From assembly GCA_017416155.1 (NCBI GenBank), contig JAFQDE010000011.1:1-64000 (forward strand): a stretch of 64,000 nucleotides of DNA, written 5' to 3'. This DNA comes from Tyzzerella sp. (lineage in GTDB: Bacteria > Bacillota > Clostridia > Lachnospirales > Lachnospiraceae). The notes beneath the pieces are model-generated. The model had not been told where the DNA came from, made no database searches, and saw only the letters and a program-made list of their open reading frames with translations. Each line of letters begins with the position of its first letter. Position 1 is the stretch's first letter. Shown here in pieces: positions 1-8,903 of the stretch. Made by a program: the position numbers and the translations under genes.

Positions 1-1
1 A

Positions 2-91
2 GATTACATAGTGTTCTTTAATGAAGAAAGGCCAGCGTATTCTTTGAATTACCTGACCCCAAAACAGTATAGGGAGTATTACTCCCTATAG
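2..91 (+). CDS. IS3-family transposase, C-terminal end (partial at window edge)
   Basis: An open frame enters from the left edge and stops at 89-91. The 29 visible residues contain the FFNEERPAYSLNYLTPKQYR stretch, which is the typical C-terminus of the rve integrase domain in IS3/IS150-group OrfB transposases. The following 70 bases include a TGTCTACTTTTTGTTGAC stretch that looks like the right end of such an element, but the left end is outside the window, so the boundary and inverted repeat cannot be confirmed. The family call rests on this short tail only. Confidence 0.8.
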   Translation, partial: DYIVFFNEERPAYSLNYLTPKQYREYYSL

Positions 92-200
92 ACTGTGCCT
101 AAAAATTAAAAATTGTGTCTACTTTTTGTTGACTAGTGCATAATGGAAGTGAATTGGGTGTGGAAGCAAGAAAAGTTGACTATATACCCATTAACAAGCA

Positions 201-237
201 AAAAATAAGACTGAAGACAAATATAAGTCCTCAGTCT
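201..237 (-). terminator. Rho-independent terminator of the small multidrug export gene
   Basis: On the minus strand an 11-bp stem (208-218 with 227-237, one mismatch) is followed by a TATTTTTT tract. It lies 6 bases past the stop of the minus-strand gene ending at 244. Confidence 0.8.
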
Positions 238-243
238 GTAAAA

Positions 244-717
244 TTATAATCCTATAATCGCGAATACACCTGTACTTGCAACTGCCATAATAATTCCGGC
301 AATAATAACACCGAGAATTACAGCTTTTGTTGTTTCTTTAAAGCCCATGTTTAAGAAAGATGCTGCCAATGTTCCTGTCCATGCACCTGTTCCCGGAAGA
401 GGAATTCCAACAAAAAGCATCAGCGCAATAAACAACCCCTTTTTACCGGCTTTTTCAGTCAATTTCTGACCACCTCTTTCACCTTTTTCAATACAGTAAG
501 TGAAGAATTTACCAATATATTTCTTGTCGCGTCCCCACTCTAGCACTTTTCTTGCAAAAAGATAGATAACCGGTACCGGTAACATATTTCCAATAACACA
601 GATAATCAGTGCAGGGAAATAATCAATCCCCATACCGAGTGCAATCGGAACACCGGCGCGAAGTTCGATTAACGGCACCATAGAAACTAAAAAGCATAAT
701 AAATATTTTTGAAGCAT
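244..717 (-). CDS. Small multi-drug export protein family (COG2426) membrane protein
   Basis: A 157-residue integral membrane protein of the Sm_multidrug_ex family. The N-terminal ELRAGVPIALG (residues 18-28) and the IPLPGTGAWTG motif (105-115) are the family hallmarks. Hydrophobic segments lie near residues 5-30, 34-55, 92-120 and 130-157, with a basic, charged loop at 56-93. The actual substrate of the family is not established; the name comes from an early drug-resistance annotation. It is monocistronic, with its own terminator downstream and a divergent neighbour upstream. The ATG at 715-717 is preceded by AGGAG on the minus strand. Confidence 0.85.
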   Translation of the reverse strand: MLQKYLLCFLVSMVPLIELRAGVPIALGMGIDYFPALIICVIGNMLPVPVIYLFARKVLEWGRDKKYIGKFFTYCIEKGERGGQKLTEKAGKKGLFIALMLFVGIPLPGTGAWTGTLAASFLNMGFKETTKAVILGVIIAGIIMAVASTGVFAIIGL

Positions 718-850
718 ATGTTTCTCCTTTCATCAAACCATATATAAGTTACAATAAACCTTATCGAAAGTCAATATTTTGGTATTGATTTTTTCCTGAC
801 TTTAGTGAAAAATAGAATTGTTATAAGTGTACGGAAAGGACAAAGATATT

Positions 851-1291
851 ATGAGTCAGATGATTAGAAAAATGCAAGAAAGTGACCGAACGGAAGTGCT
901 TAACATGATGCGCGTATTCTATGCATCACCGGCAGTGCTCAGCAATGGCTCAGAAGAAATTTTTCAAAATGATATTGACAACTGTGTGAATGATTCTCCT
1001 TATTTGGAAGGCTACATATTTGAAAATGATCAGGAGATTCAAGGCTATGCGATGATAGCAAAGAGTTTTTCCACAGAGTTTGGCAAGCCATGTATCTGGA
1101 TTGAAGATCTGTACTTCAAACCGGAGTATAGAGGCTTGGGACTTGGCTCGCAATTCTTCAAAATGATGGATGAAACTTATCCACATGCTGTACTGAGACT
1201 GGAAGTGGAAGAGGAAAATGAGCGAGCAGTACATGTCTACAAAAAATGTGGGTATGAAGTGTTACCTTATATGGAAATGAAAAAAGAATAG
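851..1291 (+). CDS. GNAT family N-acetyltransferase
   Basis: A single-domain GCN5-related acetyltransferase of 146 residues. The acetyl-CoA binding motif A is visible as YRGLGLGSQFF, preceded by the beta-4 strand WIEDLYFKPE, and the C-terminal LEVEEENERAVHVYKKCGYE matches motif B. The acceptor substrate cannot be told. A GTG at 827 is in frame, but GGAAAGGA at 833-840 is spaced correctly for the ATG at 851, so that start is preferred. The gene stands alone and ends in a strong terminator. Confidence 0.88.
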   Translation: MSQMIRKMQESDRTEVLNMMRVFYASPAVLSNGSEEIFQNDIDNCVNDSPYLEGYIFENDQEIQGYAMIAKSFSTEFGKPCIWIEDLYFKPEYRGLGLGSQFFKMMDETYPHAVLRLEVEEENERAVHVYKKCGYEVLPYMEMKKE

Positions 1292-1295
1292 ATCG

Positions 1296-1345
1296 AAGAC
1301 CATAGCGACATGAGGATTGAAAAACATGTGAACTATGGTCTTTTT
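1296..1345 (+). terminator. Rho-independent terminator after the GNAT gene
   Basis: A perfect 10-bp stem (1296-1305 with 1333-1342) with a long loop is followed by a T tract. Confidence 0.75.
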
Positions 1346-1419
1346 ACGTTGTTTAGAAGAAACTTGCAGTTCAAAATTGCGCGACTATTTAGAATACAAG
1401 TTCTTATTTTTTGAAAATA

Positions 1420-1448
1420 TTGACAAGCAATTAAAATAGTGCTACAAT
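1420..1448 (+). promoter_or_regulatory. Sigma-A promoter for the secreted-protein gene at 1612
   Basis: TTGACA at 1420-1425, a 17-base spacer, and TACAAT at 1443-1448. It implies a 5' leader of about 155 bases before the ATG at 1612. I see no riboswitch fold in that leader. Confidence 0.7.
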
Positions 1449-1611
1449 ATAAACGAGGTTAGATGTGTAAGGTACATACCATATTCATTTGTATAGTAAA
1501 AGCAGTTTGCGAAGGAAAATGAAGACATGTGCACCTATATCATTTAATCCTTTTTTATTTAAGGAAAAATAGGATGCATAAAACATTAGGCAACTATGAG
1601 GAGGAAGAGAT

Positions 1612-2319
1612 ATGAAGAAAAAAATAATTGCATTTTTAATGGCGTTAATTGTATTTTGTGTATCTGATATAAGCGTATTGGCTAACATGATATCAGACAA
1701 AGAAGAAGCGTATATGGCTAAACTTCCTGGGGTCATACATGAGGACGGATCCTATCAGTTTAGTTCAGAAGAATTAAGTCGTTTGAATGAGTATACTAGT
1801 AGTAAAAACAATTCTTATGATATAATGCAAGCAATTGAGTATGCATCACCACAATATTATGATGCTATTGTAATTAAGATATCAAAAACACTGGAAAAAA
1901 TGAAAGTTACTAAAAGCATCGGAGAAATTGTTTCGCAGAATAATGTACGAGCGAATTGTCATTTTGAATCAACTTATATTCCTGGAACCTACATAACGAT
2001 TGGTAGATACGGAAGTAGTTTGAGAAGTATTTCTCGTATGGAAAGAAATGACATGGATGTACCAGAAGAATGGGGAATGTATGTTGTAATCAATCAAATT
2101 TTCAATAGTGCAAGAGAACGAGTTGGTTATTCTGTTAATGTATCAATGACGGCACAACTTTCGGCAACGACAATTATTGATCCGCCTAGTGGAAGTTATT
2201 ATCCTTACGGATATTTTGAGATTCCATGGTATTGTACTGCATGTATAGCATGGACAAAAAGGAGTGCAGAAAGGCATGCTACTGATTTAACTCTAAGTTA
2301 TGTGAACCCTTATGAATAA
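1612..2319 (+). CDS. Secreted protein of unknown function
   Basis: A 235-residue protein with a clear Sec signal peptide: a KKK start, a hydrophobic core (IIAFLMALIVFCV) and a likely cleavage after SVLA near residue 24. The mature part is mixed alpha/beta in look and has three cysteines (the CHF segment and the WYCTAC pair). I do not recognise a family. GAGGAAGAG lies just upstream of the ATG. A lipoprotein gene follows in the same direction 71 bases later, which suggests that both act at the cell surface, possibly together. Confidence 0.7.
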   Translation: MKKKIIAFLMALIVFCVSDISVLANMISDKEEAYMAKLPGVIHEDGSYQFSSEELSRLNEYTSSKNNSYDIMQAIEYASPQYYDAIVIKISKTLEKMKVTKSIGEIVSQNNVRANCHFESTYIPGTYITIGRYGSSLRSISRMERNDMDVPEEWGMYVVINQIFNSARERVGYSVNVSMTAQLSATTIIDPPSGSYYPYGYFEIPWYCTACIAWTKRSAERHATDLTLSYVNPYE

Positions 2320-2390
2320 AATGAGAACGCAACATGCTTTTATCTATTCCCAAAAGGAATAATCATTCATAAGACAAAAAGGAGTGTTCG

Positions 2391-2870
2391 ATGAGAAAGG
2401 CCAAAATTTCAATTATAATAAGTCTATTATGTTTATTAACTGCTTGTGTCTCGAAAGATAAAATTCCAAAAGAAGTGAAGACAATAGGTAGTATGGATGT
2501 GTCAGTGCTGGAGATGCAGGAATGTTTTGAAGTTGCTTATAGTTGGACGTTTCTCAATGAACATACTCTATACTGGGATAATGAAGAATCACAAGTTGTA
2601 CTTGATTTTTTCTTTTCTAATGGTGTGCCAAAGTGGCAGATAGAGTCAGCACAACAATATGGTATCGATACATTCATAAGTAAGAAATTCCATAATTTGT
2701 CCCCACAACAATATCAGATTTGGGCGCAAGATAAACAAATAAAGCAGATAGTTGTTCGTATATATATTAAGGATGTTTTATATATTCAAGACTACTATAT
2801 TTCTTCAAAAGAATATTATGTGGATGAAGAGTATCACTATCAAAATGAGAGAATCGTATTGGAAAATTAG
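2391..2870 (+). CDS. Putative lipoprotein of unknown function
   Basis: A 159-residue protein whose N-terminus is a lipoprotein signal: charged RKAK start, hydrophobic stretch, then the lipobox LLTAC with the acylated cysteine at about residue 19. The remainder is acidic and rich in tyrosine and tryptophan (VDEEYHYQNE near the end) and belongs to no family I recognise. AAAAAGGAG lies directly before the start. It follows the secreted protein gene with no clear terminator between them, so the two may be co-transcribed. Confidence 0.65.
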   Translation: MRKAKISIIISLLCLLTACVSKDKIPKEVKTIGSMDVSVLEMQECFEVAYSWTFLNEHTLYWDNEESQVVLDFFFSNGVPKWQIESAQQYGIDTFISKKFHNLSPQQYQIWAQDKQIKQIVVRIYIKDVLYIQDYYISSKEYYVDEEYHYQNERIVLEN

Positions 2871-3002
2871 TTGTAGATGATAGCTTGCACCAATAACACT
2901 TCAAGAAGGTGAGTATATGAATGCGTGTGTCTTATTATACGAATATCCTCAAATTTTTTAATCTAGAATCGAAGGATCTATAAATAGTAAACCCAAAATG
3001 TT

Positions 3003-3047
3003 AGGAGTTGATTTCATTTGTAGTGAATGAATCAACTCCTTTTAAAT
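3003..3047. terminator. Bidirectional terminator-like hairpin
   Basis: A 14-15-bp stem with one bulge (AGGAGTTGATT at the left arm, its complement ending at 3040) is followed by TTTTAAATTTT on the plus strand. It sits between the plus-strand lipoprotein gene and the convergent minus-strand gene ending at 3055 and could serve both. Confidence 0.6.
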
Positions 3048-3054
3048 TTTCGTA

Positions 3055-3600
3055 TTATAATACCCGTACCTCAAACGCCGTTGTCTGTGGTGGCAAGCTT
3101 GCGGTCACAAAATTCGCGTGGCGTACGCGCACGCGCATGCCCGGACGTAGTCCTGAGAATTGCGTTGGCCTGCCAAAGCGATCAAAGTAGTTTGTGTTAT
3201 CAGATGTGTTAAAGCGAATCACCGTGGAGAAATCTCGGTCAGTCATCGTTGTAAAACTACGGTTGTTTCGATTGATGTCGAGAATTCTGCCGATGGTAAT
3301 ATTGTCCGGCCTTTGTCTTCCCATGATTCGAATCAGATAGGCGTTGGCTTGCGGTGGTATGCTTCTGGTCATTTCAGAAGAAAAGGAAGCATTAATATTC
3401 ATTCCTTCGCGGAGAGCAGAAGCAGGTATCGGTTCGCCACGTGCATTTAAAACAATCGTGCGGGGACCGACAACTAATCTTACAGTCTGTTCTTCCCTCC
3501 GATTGCCGAGTCTGCCCATGTAGGTTACTAATGAGAGGGTATTGCCGCGGTCAGAGGAAATATTTTCAATAGTACCGTTTGTGATATGTGTTACCGGCAT
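3055..3600 (-). CDS. Hypothetical protein with two internal repeats
   Basis: A 181-residue, arginine-rich protein without a signal peptide. It appears to be a duplication: each half holds a strand-rich unit ending in a similar segment (ALREGMNINASF with IPPQANAYLIRIMG in the first, GLRPGMRVRVRHA with LPPQTTAFEVRVL in the second). The pattern suggests two small OB- or beta-barrel-like units, as in DUF5666-type proteins, but this is inference. The ATG at 3600 has GAAAGGG upstream on the minus strand. It lies downstream of the FAD/Rieske gene in the same direction, 62 bases away, so the two may form an operon. Confidence 0.6.
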   Translation of the reverse strand: MPVTHITNGTIENISSDRGNTLSLVTYMGRLGNRREEQTVRLVVGPRTIVLNARGEPIPASALREGMNINASFSSEMTRSIPPQANAYLIRIMGRQRPDNITIGRILDINRNNRSFTTMTDRDFSTVIRFNTSDNTNYFDRFGRPTQFSGLRPGMRVRVRHANFVTASLPPQTTAFEVRVL

Positions 3601-3662
3601 GATGATGCCCTTTCTCTTTTTTAATAGTATATTCCAAGTTTGAGAGAATGGTGTGGCACCAC

Positions 3663-4967
3663 TTAACGCTCCTTCTTGAAATCCCCGGTAGCAGGGTTAT
3701 CGATTAACTGTCCGTCATGTGTAAAACGAGAACCGTGACAAGGACAGTCCCAGGTGTGCTCTGCAGGATTCCATTTTAGTGCACAACCTAGATGCGGGCA
3801 ACGTTTCGTAGTCGGTGTAAGCAGGTTGGTTGCCGACTCGAATGCATTTACAAAAAGTTGCGGACGAACGATGCTTCGAGATGGGGAGAATACAGGTGCA
3901 TATGGATTCTCTTTTCCTAAAACCATGTCCCGCAGAATCATAGCCGCAGTCATGGCAGAAGTCATCCCCCACTTGTTAAATCCGGTTGCAACATAGAGAG
4001 AAGGAGTGTTTTTGGAATACTGTCCGATATAAGGAACTTCGTCTAATGTCATGCAGTCCTGTGTTGCCCAGCGGTACACTTCTTTTGCATTCGAATAGTG
4101 CGTCTTGGCAAAGGCAGATAATTCCTGCCAGTTGCCACCATGTTTTCCTGTGCGGTGGTCTCCCCCTCCAAGCAAAAGCAAATTTTTATAGTTACGAAAT
4201 GAGAGCCCTTTTAGAGACTCATCTACATACATTCCATCTACATTTGGTGCATGTTTATAAGCAATCACATATGAACGATGTTGGTACATTTTTAGAAAGT
4301 AACTACCATGCTTATTTAAGAATGGGAAATGCGTAGTCACAATGATGTTCTTTGCCGTAATTTTTCCGTGTTCTGTAATTGCAAGATTCGGTGCAAGTTC
4401 TTGTACTTTGGTTTGTTCATAGATGTTTAATCCTTTGGCTATTTCCGATAGGAATTTCAAGGGATTGAACTGTGCCTGGTGCCTGAATCGGACAGCACCT
4501 GCAGTAGGAAATGGCAGAGGAAGTTTGTCTTCGTATTCTGCATGGAATCCAAGCGTGCGAAGTGCGTTGAGTTCTTTCCCAATTTTGTGTGAGTTGTCCA
4601 GAGAATACACATAAGAGTTCTTGGCCTCAAAGGAGCAGTCAATGGATTTACATAATCTACGATATTCTTTTAAAGCGGTCTCGTTAGCGTCAAGGTACAT
4701 GTGTGCTTTTTCTACACCGAAGCGCTGTATTAATTTATGATAGATAAGTCCATGCTGTGAGGTTATTTTCGCAGTTGTGTTTTTCGTAATACCATTGCAG
4801 ATATGGTCTGCCTCAACAAGAACATAATTAATGCCAGATTGCTGCAACTGATAGGCACACAAAAGTCCTGTGATACCACCACCAATAATCAGTACATCTG
4901 TGTGGATATCTTTTTTTAGTTTATCAAAGCTTGGAAAATAAACGGAATCTGTCCATACGGATTGCAT
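3663..4967 (-). CDS. FAD-dependent oxidoreductase with C-terminal Rieske [2Fe-2S] domain
   Basis: A 434-residue two-domain protein. The N-terminal DAO-type flavoprotein fold carries the Rossmann motif GGGITG (G29, G31, G34). The C-terminal Rieske domain has both ligand pairs: C390-x-H392 and C408-x-x-H411, plus C395 and C410 of the conserved extra cysteine pair. This fusion is known in Firmicutes as an FAD-dependent oxidoreductase with a Rieske module; the physiological substrate is not established. The Rieske centre probably passes electrons to or from the flavin. The start at 4967 is next to the divergent ABC transporter gene, which begins 47 bases away. Confidence 0.88.
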   Translation of the reverse strand: MQSVWTDSVYFPSFDKLKKDIHTDVLIIGGGITGLLCAYQLQQSGINYVLVEADHICNGITKNTTAKITSQHGLIYHKLIQRFGVEKAHMYLDANETALKEYRRLCKSIDCSFEAKNSYVYSLDNSHKIGKELNALRTLGFHAEYEDKLPLPFPTAGAVRFRHQAQFNPLKFLSEIAKGLNIYEQTKVQELAPNLAITEHGKITAKNIIVTTHFPFLNKHGSYFLKMYQHRSYVIAYKHAPNVDGMYVDESLKGLSFRNYKNLLLLGGGDHRTGKHGGNWQELSAFAKTHYSNAKEVYRWATQDCMTLDEVPYIGQYSKNTPSLYVATGFNKWGMTSAMTAAMILRDMVLGKENPYAPVFSPSRSIVRPQLFVNAFESATNLLTPTTKRCPHLGCALKWNPAEHTWDCPCHGSRFTHDGQLIDNPATGDFKKER

Positions 4968-5014
4968 ATTATCACCTCTGGTGTTAGTATGGGAGATAAA
5001 GGAGAGAAATATGT

Positions 5015-6748
5015 ATGAAGAAGAATTTAAAAACCTTAGTTAGTTATTATAAACCTTATAAATTGCTGTTTTTCAGTGACCTGTTCTTTGCAATTCTCGG
5101 CGCTGCAATTACACTGATCATACCGTTGGTTGTGCGTTATATTACAAATGAAGTCATTTATTATGACGGCGGACAGGCTTTGAAGACGATTCTGGCACTA
5201 GGTGGTCTTATGGTTGTGCTTGTACTTGTGGAGATGGGGTGCAATTATTATATCAGTTATTACGGGCATATGATGGGTGTCAAGATGGAAGGCAATATGA
5301 GACGTGATATCTTTTCACATTATCAGAAATTATCCTTCGCTTTTTTCGATAACCGCAAGGTGGGTGAACTGCTTTCTCGTGTCACAAGTGATTTATTTGA
5401 GATTACAGAACTTTTGCATCACGGACCGGAGGATGTACTTATCTCCATTATTAAATTAGTAGGAGCTTTTGTAATTTTAATTCATATTAATCTGCCACTC
5501 ACAATGGTGACCTTTATCTGTATTCCGTTTATGGTGATTTTAGGAATTCACTTTAATCGTAAGATGAAGCGTGCATTTAAAAAGAACCGTAAGAGAGTCG
5601 CAGAGATTAATACCAGGATAGAAGACAGTCTCTCCGGTGTGCGTGTGGTCAAATCATTTGCAAACGAGGAGATTGAAATTGAGAAATTCCAAGAGGGAAA
5701 TCACAATTACATTTTGTCAAAGAAAGACAGTTATCGTTATATGGCGGGGTATCATTCCAGTATTGGTGCAATGACAACGATGGTAACGGTGATCGTCATC
5801 GTTGTAGGTGGTAGATTGATGACAACAGGTACTATTGAAGCCACAGACCTTATTACATTTTTACTATATATCAATAACTTTATCGAACCTGTAAGAAAGC
5901 TCATTAATTTTGCAGAGCAGTTTCAGAATGGTTACTCCGGATTCGAGCGTTTTATGGAGATTATGTCGATAGAGCCGGATATTCAGGATGCCAAGGATGC
6001 AGTTGCAGTGAGAGATTTGAAGGGGAACATTGTATTTGAAAATGTTTCTTTCCGTTATGAGAGTACTCATGAAGAGGTGCTTCGAAATGTTGATTTGAAT
6101 GTAGAAGCGGGTGACTATGTTGCACTAGTCGGTGCATCAGGAGTTGGAAAGACGACGCTTTGCAGTTTGATTCCGAGATTCTACGAAGTGAATGAAGGGG
6201 CAATCAAAATCGATGGTATGGATATACGCGACATGAAGCAGGCAAGCCTTCGCAGTCAGATTGGTATTGTGCAGCAGGATGTATATTTGTTTGCAGGAAC
6301 GATATTGGAAAACATCCGCTATGGTAAACCGGATGCGACCGATGAGGAAGTTATGCTTGCAGCGAAACGAGCCAATGCACATGATTTTATTATGAGTTTT
6401 CCAAATGGATACAACACGGACATCGGTCAGCGCGGTGTGAAATTATCCGGCGGACAAAAGCAGCGTCTGTCAATTGCAAGAGTGTTCCTTAAGAATCCTC
6501 CGATTCTCATTTTTGATGAGGCAACTTCGGCTTTAGACAATGAGAGTGAACAAGTTGTACAGCAGTCTATGGAAGAACTTGCAAAGAACCGTACAACATT
6601 TGTTATTGCGCATCGTCTGTCAACGATTCGCAATGCGAAACGTATTTTGGTATTAACAGAAAACGGTATCGAAGAAGAGGGTACGCATGAAGAATTGCTT
6701 GCGAAAGATGGAGCGTATGCGGCGCTTTATCAATTGCAATTTCGTTAA
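5015..6748 (+). CDS. ABC transporter, fused permease and ATP-binding protein
   Basis: A 577-residue type IV exporter half-transporter. Residues 1-310 hold six membrane helices (ABC_membrane); the ATPase follows with Walker A GASGVGKTT starting at about residue 373, the Q-loop region, the signature LSGGQKQR near 477, Walker B ILIFDEATSALD near 497, and the switch histidine in IAHRLST. It is most like the MsbA/LmrA/BmrA group and would work as a homodimer or with an unseen partner. The cargo cannot be deduced. AAGGAGAG at 4999-5006 sets the ATG at 5015; an ATG at 5011 is in another frame and stops at once. Confidence 0.9.
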   Translation: MKKNLKTLVSYYKPYKLLFFSDLFFAILGAAITLIIPLVVRYITNEVIYYDGGQALKTILALGGLMVVLVLVEMGCNYYISYYGHMMGVKMEGNMRRDIFSHYQKLSFAFFDNRKVGELLSRVTSDLFEITELLHHGPEDVLISIIKLVGAFVILIHINLPLTMVTFICIPFMVILGIHFNRKMKRAFKKNRKRVAEINTRIEDSLSGVRVVKSFANEEIEIEKFQEGNHNYILSKKDSYRYMAGYHSSIGAMTTMVTVIVIVVGGRLMTTGTIEATDLITFLLYINNFIEPVRKLINFAEQFQNGYSGFERFMEIMSIEPDIQDAKDAVAVRDLKGNIVFENVSFRYESTHEEVLRNVDLNVEAGDYVALVGASGVGKTTLCSLIPRFYEVNEGAIKIDGMDIRDMKQASLRSQIGIVQQDVYLFAGTILENIRYGKPDATDEEVMLAAKRANAHDFIMSFPNGYNTDIGQRGVKLSGGQKQRLSIARVFLKNPPILIFDEATSALDNESEQVVQQSMEELAKNRTTFVIAHRLSTIRNAKRILVLTENGIEEEGTHEELLAKDGAYAALYQLQFR

Positions 6749-6815
6749 TAAAATCTACCAAAAGTGTCAAAGATATGTTATGATACTAGAATTGAAGTAA
6801 CAAGGAGAGAAAAAC

Positions 6816-7718
6816 GTGGGAGAGATACAGTTTAGACGAACGGAGCTAGAAGACCGGGAACTGATGCATTCCTATTTTGAACACTATCCGAGCAGAAGCT
6901 GTGAGAGAACCTTTGCAAATGCACTTCTCTGGTCCAGACATTATCCGGTGACATTTGCCATTATTGAGAATACACTGGTGTTTTGCTCGATGGGTCACGG
7001 GGAATCCTATGCTTATCCGGTGGGGGAGCCTTCGGATGTGAAACGGGCTCTGGATTATCTGATGCAGGATACAAAAGAGAGAGGCATTCCATTTGTGCTA
7101 TATCACATTACGGCTGAGCAATTCACACAGATTGACGAGTGGTATCCAGGGAGATTTGAAATAGAGTTTGACCGGGATATTGCGGATTATATCTACGAAT
7201 CCGAAAAGCTGATTACTCTATCTGGAAAGAAGCTGCATGCGAAGCGTAACCATATCAACAAATTCAAAGCGACATATGAAAATTGGAGCTATGAGACGAT
7301 GACGGAGGACAATCTGGAGGAATGCTTCCAGATGGCTCTGAAGTGGAGAAATGAAAATGGTTGTGACGAAGATCATGACAAGAATGCGGAAATGTGTGTG
7401 ACACTGAATTCGCTGAGATTGTTCAAAGAGTTGGAACTCACCGGCGGTATTCTTCGTGTTAACGGAGAGATAGTGGCATTCACAATGGGCGAACCAATCA
7501 ATGATGATACTTTTGTTGTCCACATTGAAAAAGCATTTGCAGACATACAGGGTGCATATCCAATGATTAATCAGCAGTTCGTGGAACACGAATGCGCAGC
7601 ATATAAATACATTAACCGAGAAGAAGATACTGGAGCAGAGGGGCTTCGCAAGGCGAAATTATCCTATCGTCCGGTATTCCTCGTAGAAAAAGGAATTGTA
7701 AAGGAGAGAGTACAATGA
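6816..7718 (+). CDS. DUF2156 (phosphatidylglycerol lysyltransferase C-terminal-like) protein
   Basis: A 300-residue soluble protein of the DUF2156 family, which shares the tandem GNAT-like fold of the MprF catalytic domain. The C-terminal half has the family signatures: KRNHINKFKATYENW, the acetyl-transferase-like GEIVAFTMGEP, then YINREEDTGAEGLRKAK near the end. It lacks MprF membrane helices, so aminoacyl transfer to lipid is not shown; the substrate is unknown. The start is GTG at 6816 behind AAGGAGAG. Its stop overlaps the next aminotransferase start (ATGA), so it heads a three-gene operon with the aminotransferase and hisC. Confidence 0.82.
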   Translation: MGEIQFRRTELEDRELMHSYFEHYPSRSCERTFANALLWSRHYPVTFAIIENTLVFCSMGHGESYAYPVGEPSDVKRALDYLMQDTKERGIPFVLYHITAEQFTQIDEWYPGRFEIEFDRDIADYIYESEKLITLSGKKLHAKRNHINKFKATYENWSYETMTEDNLEECFQMALKWRNENGCDEDHDKNAEMCVTLNSLRLFKELELTGGILRVNGEIVAFTMGEPINDDTFVVHIEKAFADIQGAYPMINQQFVEHECAAYKYINREEDTGAEGLRKAKLSYRPVFLVEKGIVKERVQ

Positions 7719-8902
7719 TAGCAGAGAAAATGCAGAACATGGTAAAGAATAGTTCGGCAATCCGTGCCATGTTTGAAGAAGGAAACCGTTTGGCAAAAAT
7801 ATATGGTTCGGAGAACGTATTTGATTTTAGTTTGGGAAATCCAAATGTGCCGGCACCACAGGCAGTTAAGGATGCGATCATTGAGATTTTGAATGAAGAA
7901 GACCCAGTGGCACTTCACGGTTATACGAACAGTAATGCCGGTTATGAGGATGTCAGAGAGGCAGTAGCAGCATCATTGAATGAGAGATTCGGTACTGCTT
8001 TTGCAGGAAAGAACATTGTAATGACAGTCGGTGCAGCCGGTGGACTCAATGTCGCTCTGAAAATTTTATTAAATCCAGGTGATGAGGTTATCACATTTGC
8101 TCCATACTTTGGTGAGTACAGAAGTTATACAGCGAATTTTGATGGAGTATTGGTTGCAATCTCACCGAATACAGAAGATTTCCAACCGAAGTTGGATGAG
8201 TTTGAGGCGAAGATTACGGCGAAGACAAAAGCGGTAATTGTGAACACACCGAACAATCCGACCGGTGTTGTATATTCAGAAGAGACCATCAAGAAGATGG
8301 CTGCTATTTTAGAAGCAAAACAAAAAGAATTTGGCACAGATATTTATCTGATTTCCGATGAACCATACCGTGAACTGGCATATGATGGCGTAGAGGTTCC
8401 ATACCTTACAAAATATTATGCAAATACAATTGTTGGTTACTCATTTAGTAAATCCCTGTCACTTCCGGGAGAGCGTATTGGATATCTTGTAATTCCAGAC
8501 GAAGCTTCCGATAGCGCTGACTTAATTTCAGCGGCAAGCGTGGCAACACGTATTTTGGGATTCGTAAATGCACCGACACTCCAGCAGAAGATGGTTGTAA
8601 AATGCTTAAATGAACAGACAGATATTTCTTACTATGATAGAAATAGAGAAACGCTCTACAATGGATTAAAAGAGTGTGGATTTACATGTATCAAGCCTGA
8701 GGGGGCATTCTACTTATTTGTAAAATCGCCGATAGAAAATGAAAAAGAATTCTGTGAGGCAGCTAAGAAGTACAACATCTTAATTGTGCCGGGTAGCTCA
8801 TTTGGATGTCCGGGCTATGTGAGAATGGCATACTGCGTTGCTTATGAGACAATTGTAAATGCACTACCGAAATTCAAAGAACTTGCAAAGGAATATTTCT
8901 AA
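7715..8902 (+). CDS. Pyridoxal-phosphate aminotransferase, class I (aspartate aminotransferase-like)
   Basis: A 395-residue fold-type I aminotransferase. The PLP lysine is K246 in SFSKSLSLPGERIGY; the conserved NTPNNPTG segment and the DEPYRE cofactor-binding aspartate are present, and an arginine near the C-terminus (YVRMAY) fits the substrate carboxylate contact. The subgroup is common in Clostridia and annotated as aspartate or aromatic aminotransferase; the amino donor cannot be fixed from sequence. It overlaps the upstream gene by 4 bases and is followed by hisC after one base, so translation is probably coupled. Confidence 0.88.
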   Translation: MIAEKMQNMVKNSSAIRAMFEEGNRLAKIYGSENVFDFSLGNPNVPAPQAVKDAIIEILNEEDPVALHGYTNSNAGYEDVREAVAASLNERFGTAFAGKNIVMTVGAAGGLNVALKILLNPGDEVITFAPYFGEYRSYTANFDGVLVAISPNTEDFQPKLDEFEAKITAKTKAVIVNTPNNPTGVVYSEETIKKMAAILEAKQKEFGTDIYLISDEPYRELAYDGVEVPYLTKYYANTIVGYSFSKSLSLPGERIGYLVIPDEASDSADLISAASVATRILGFVNAPTLQQKMVVKCLNEQTDISYYDRNRETLYNGLKECGFTCIKPEGAFYLFVKSPIENEKEFCEAAKKYNILIVPGSSFGCPGYVRMAYCVAYETIVNALPKFKELAKEYF

Positions 8903-8903
8903 G

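Noticed and set aside
3160..3450. A plus-strand frame opposite the minus-strand repeat protein
   Set aside because: The minus-strand frame has internal protein repeats and a ribosome binding site; the plus-strand one has neither.
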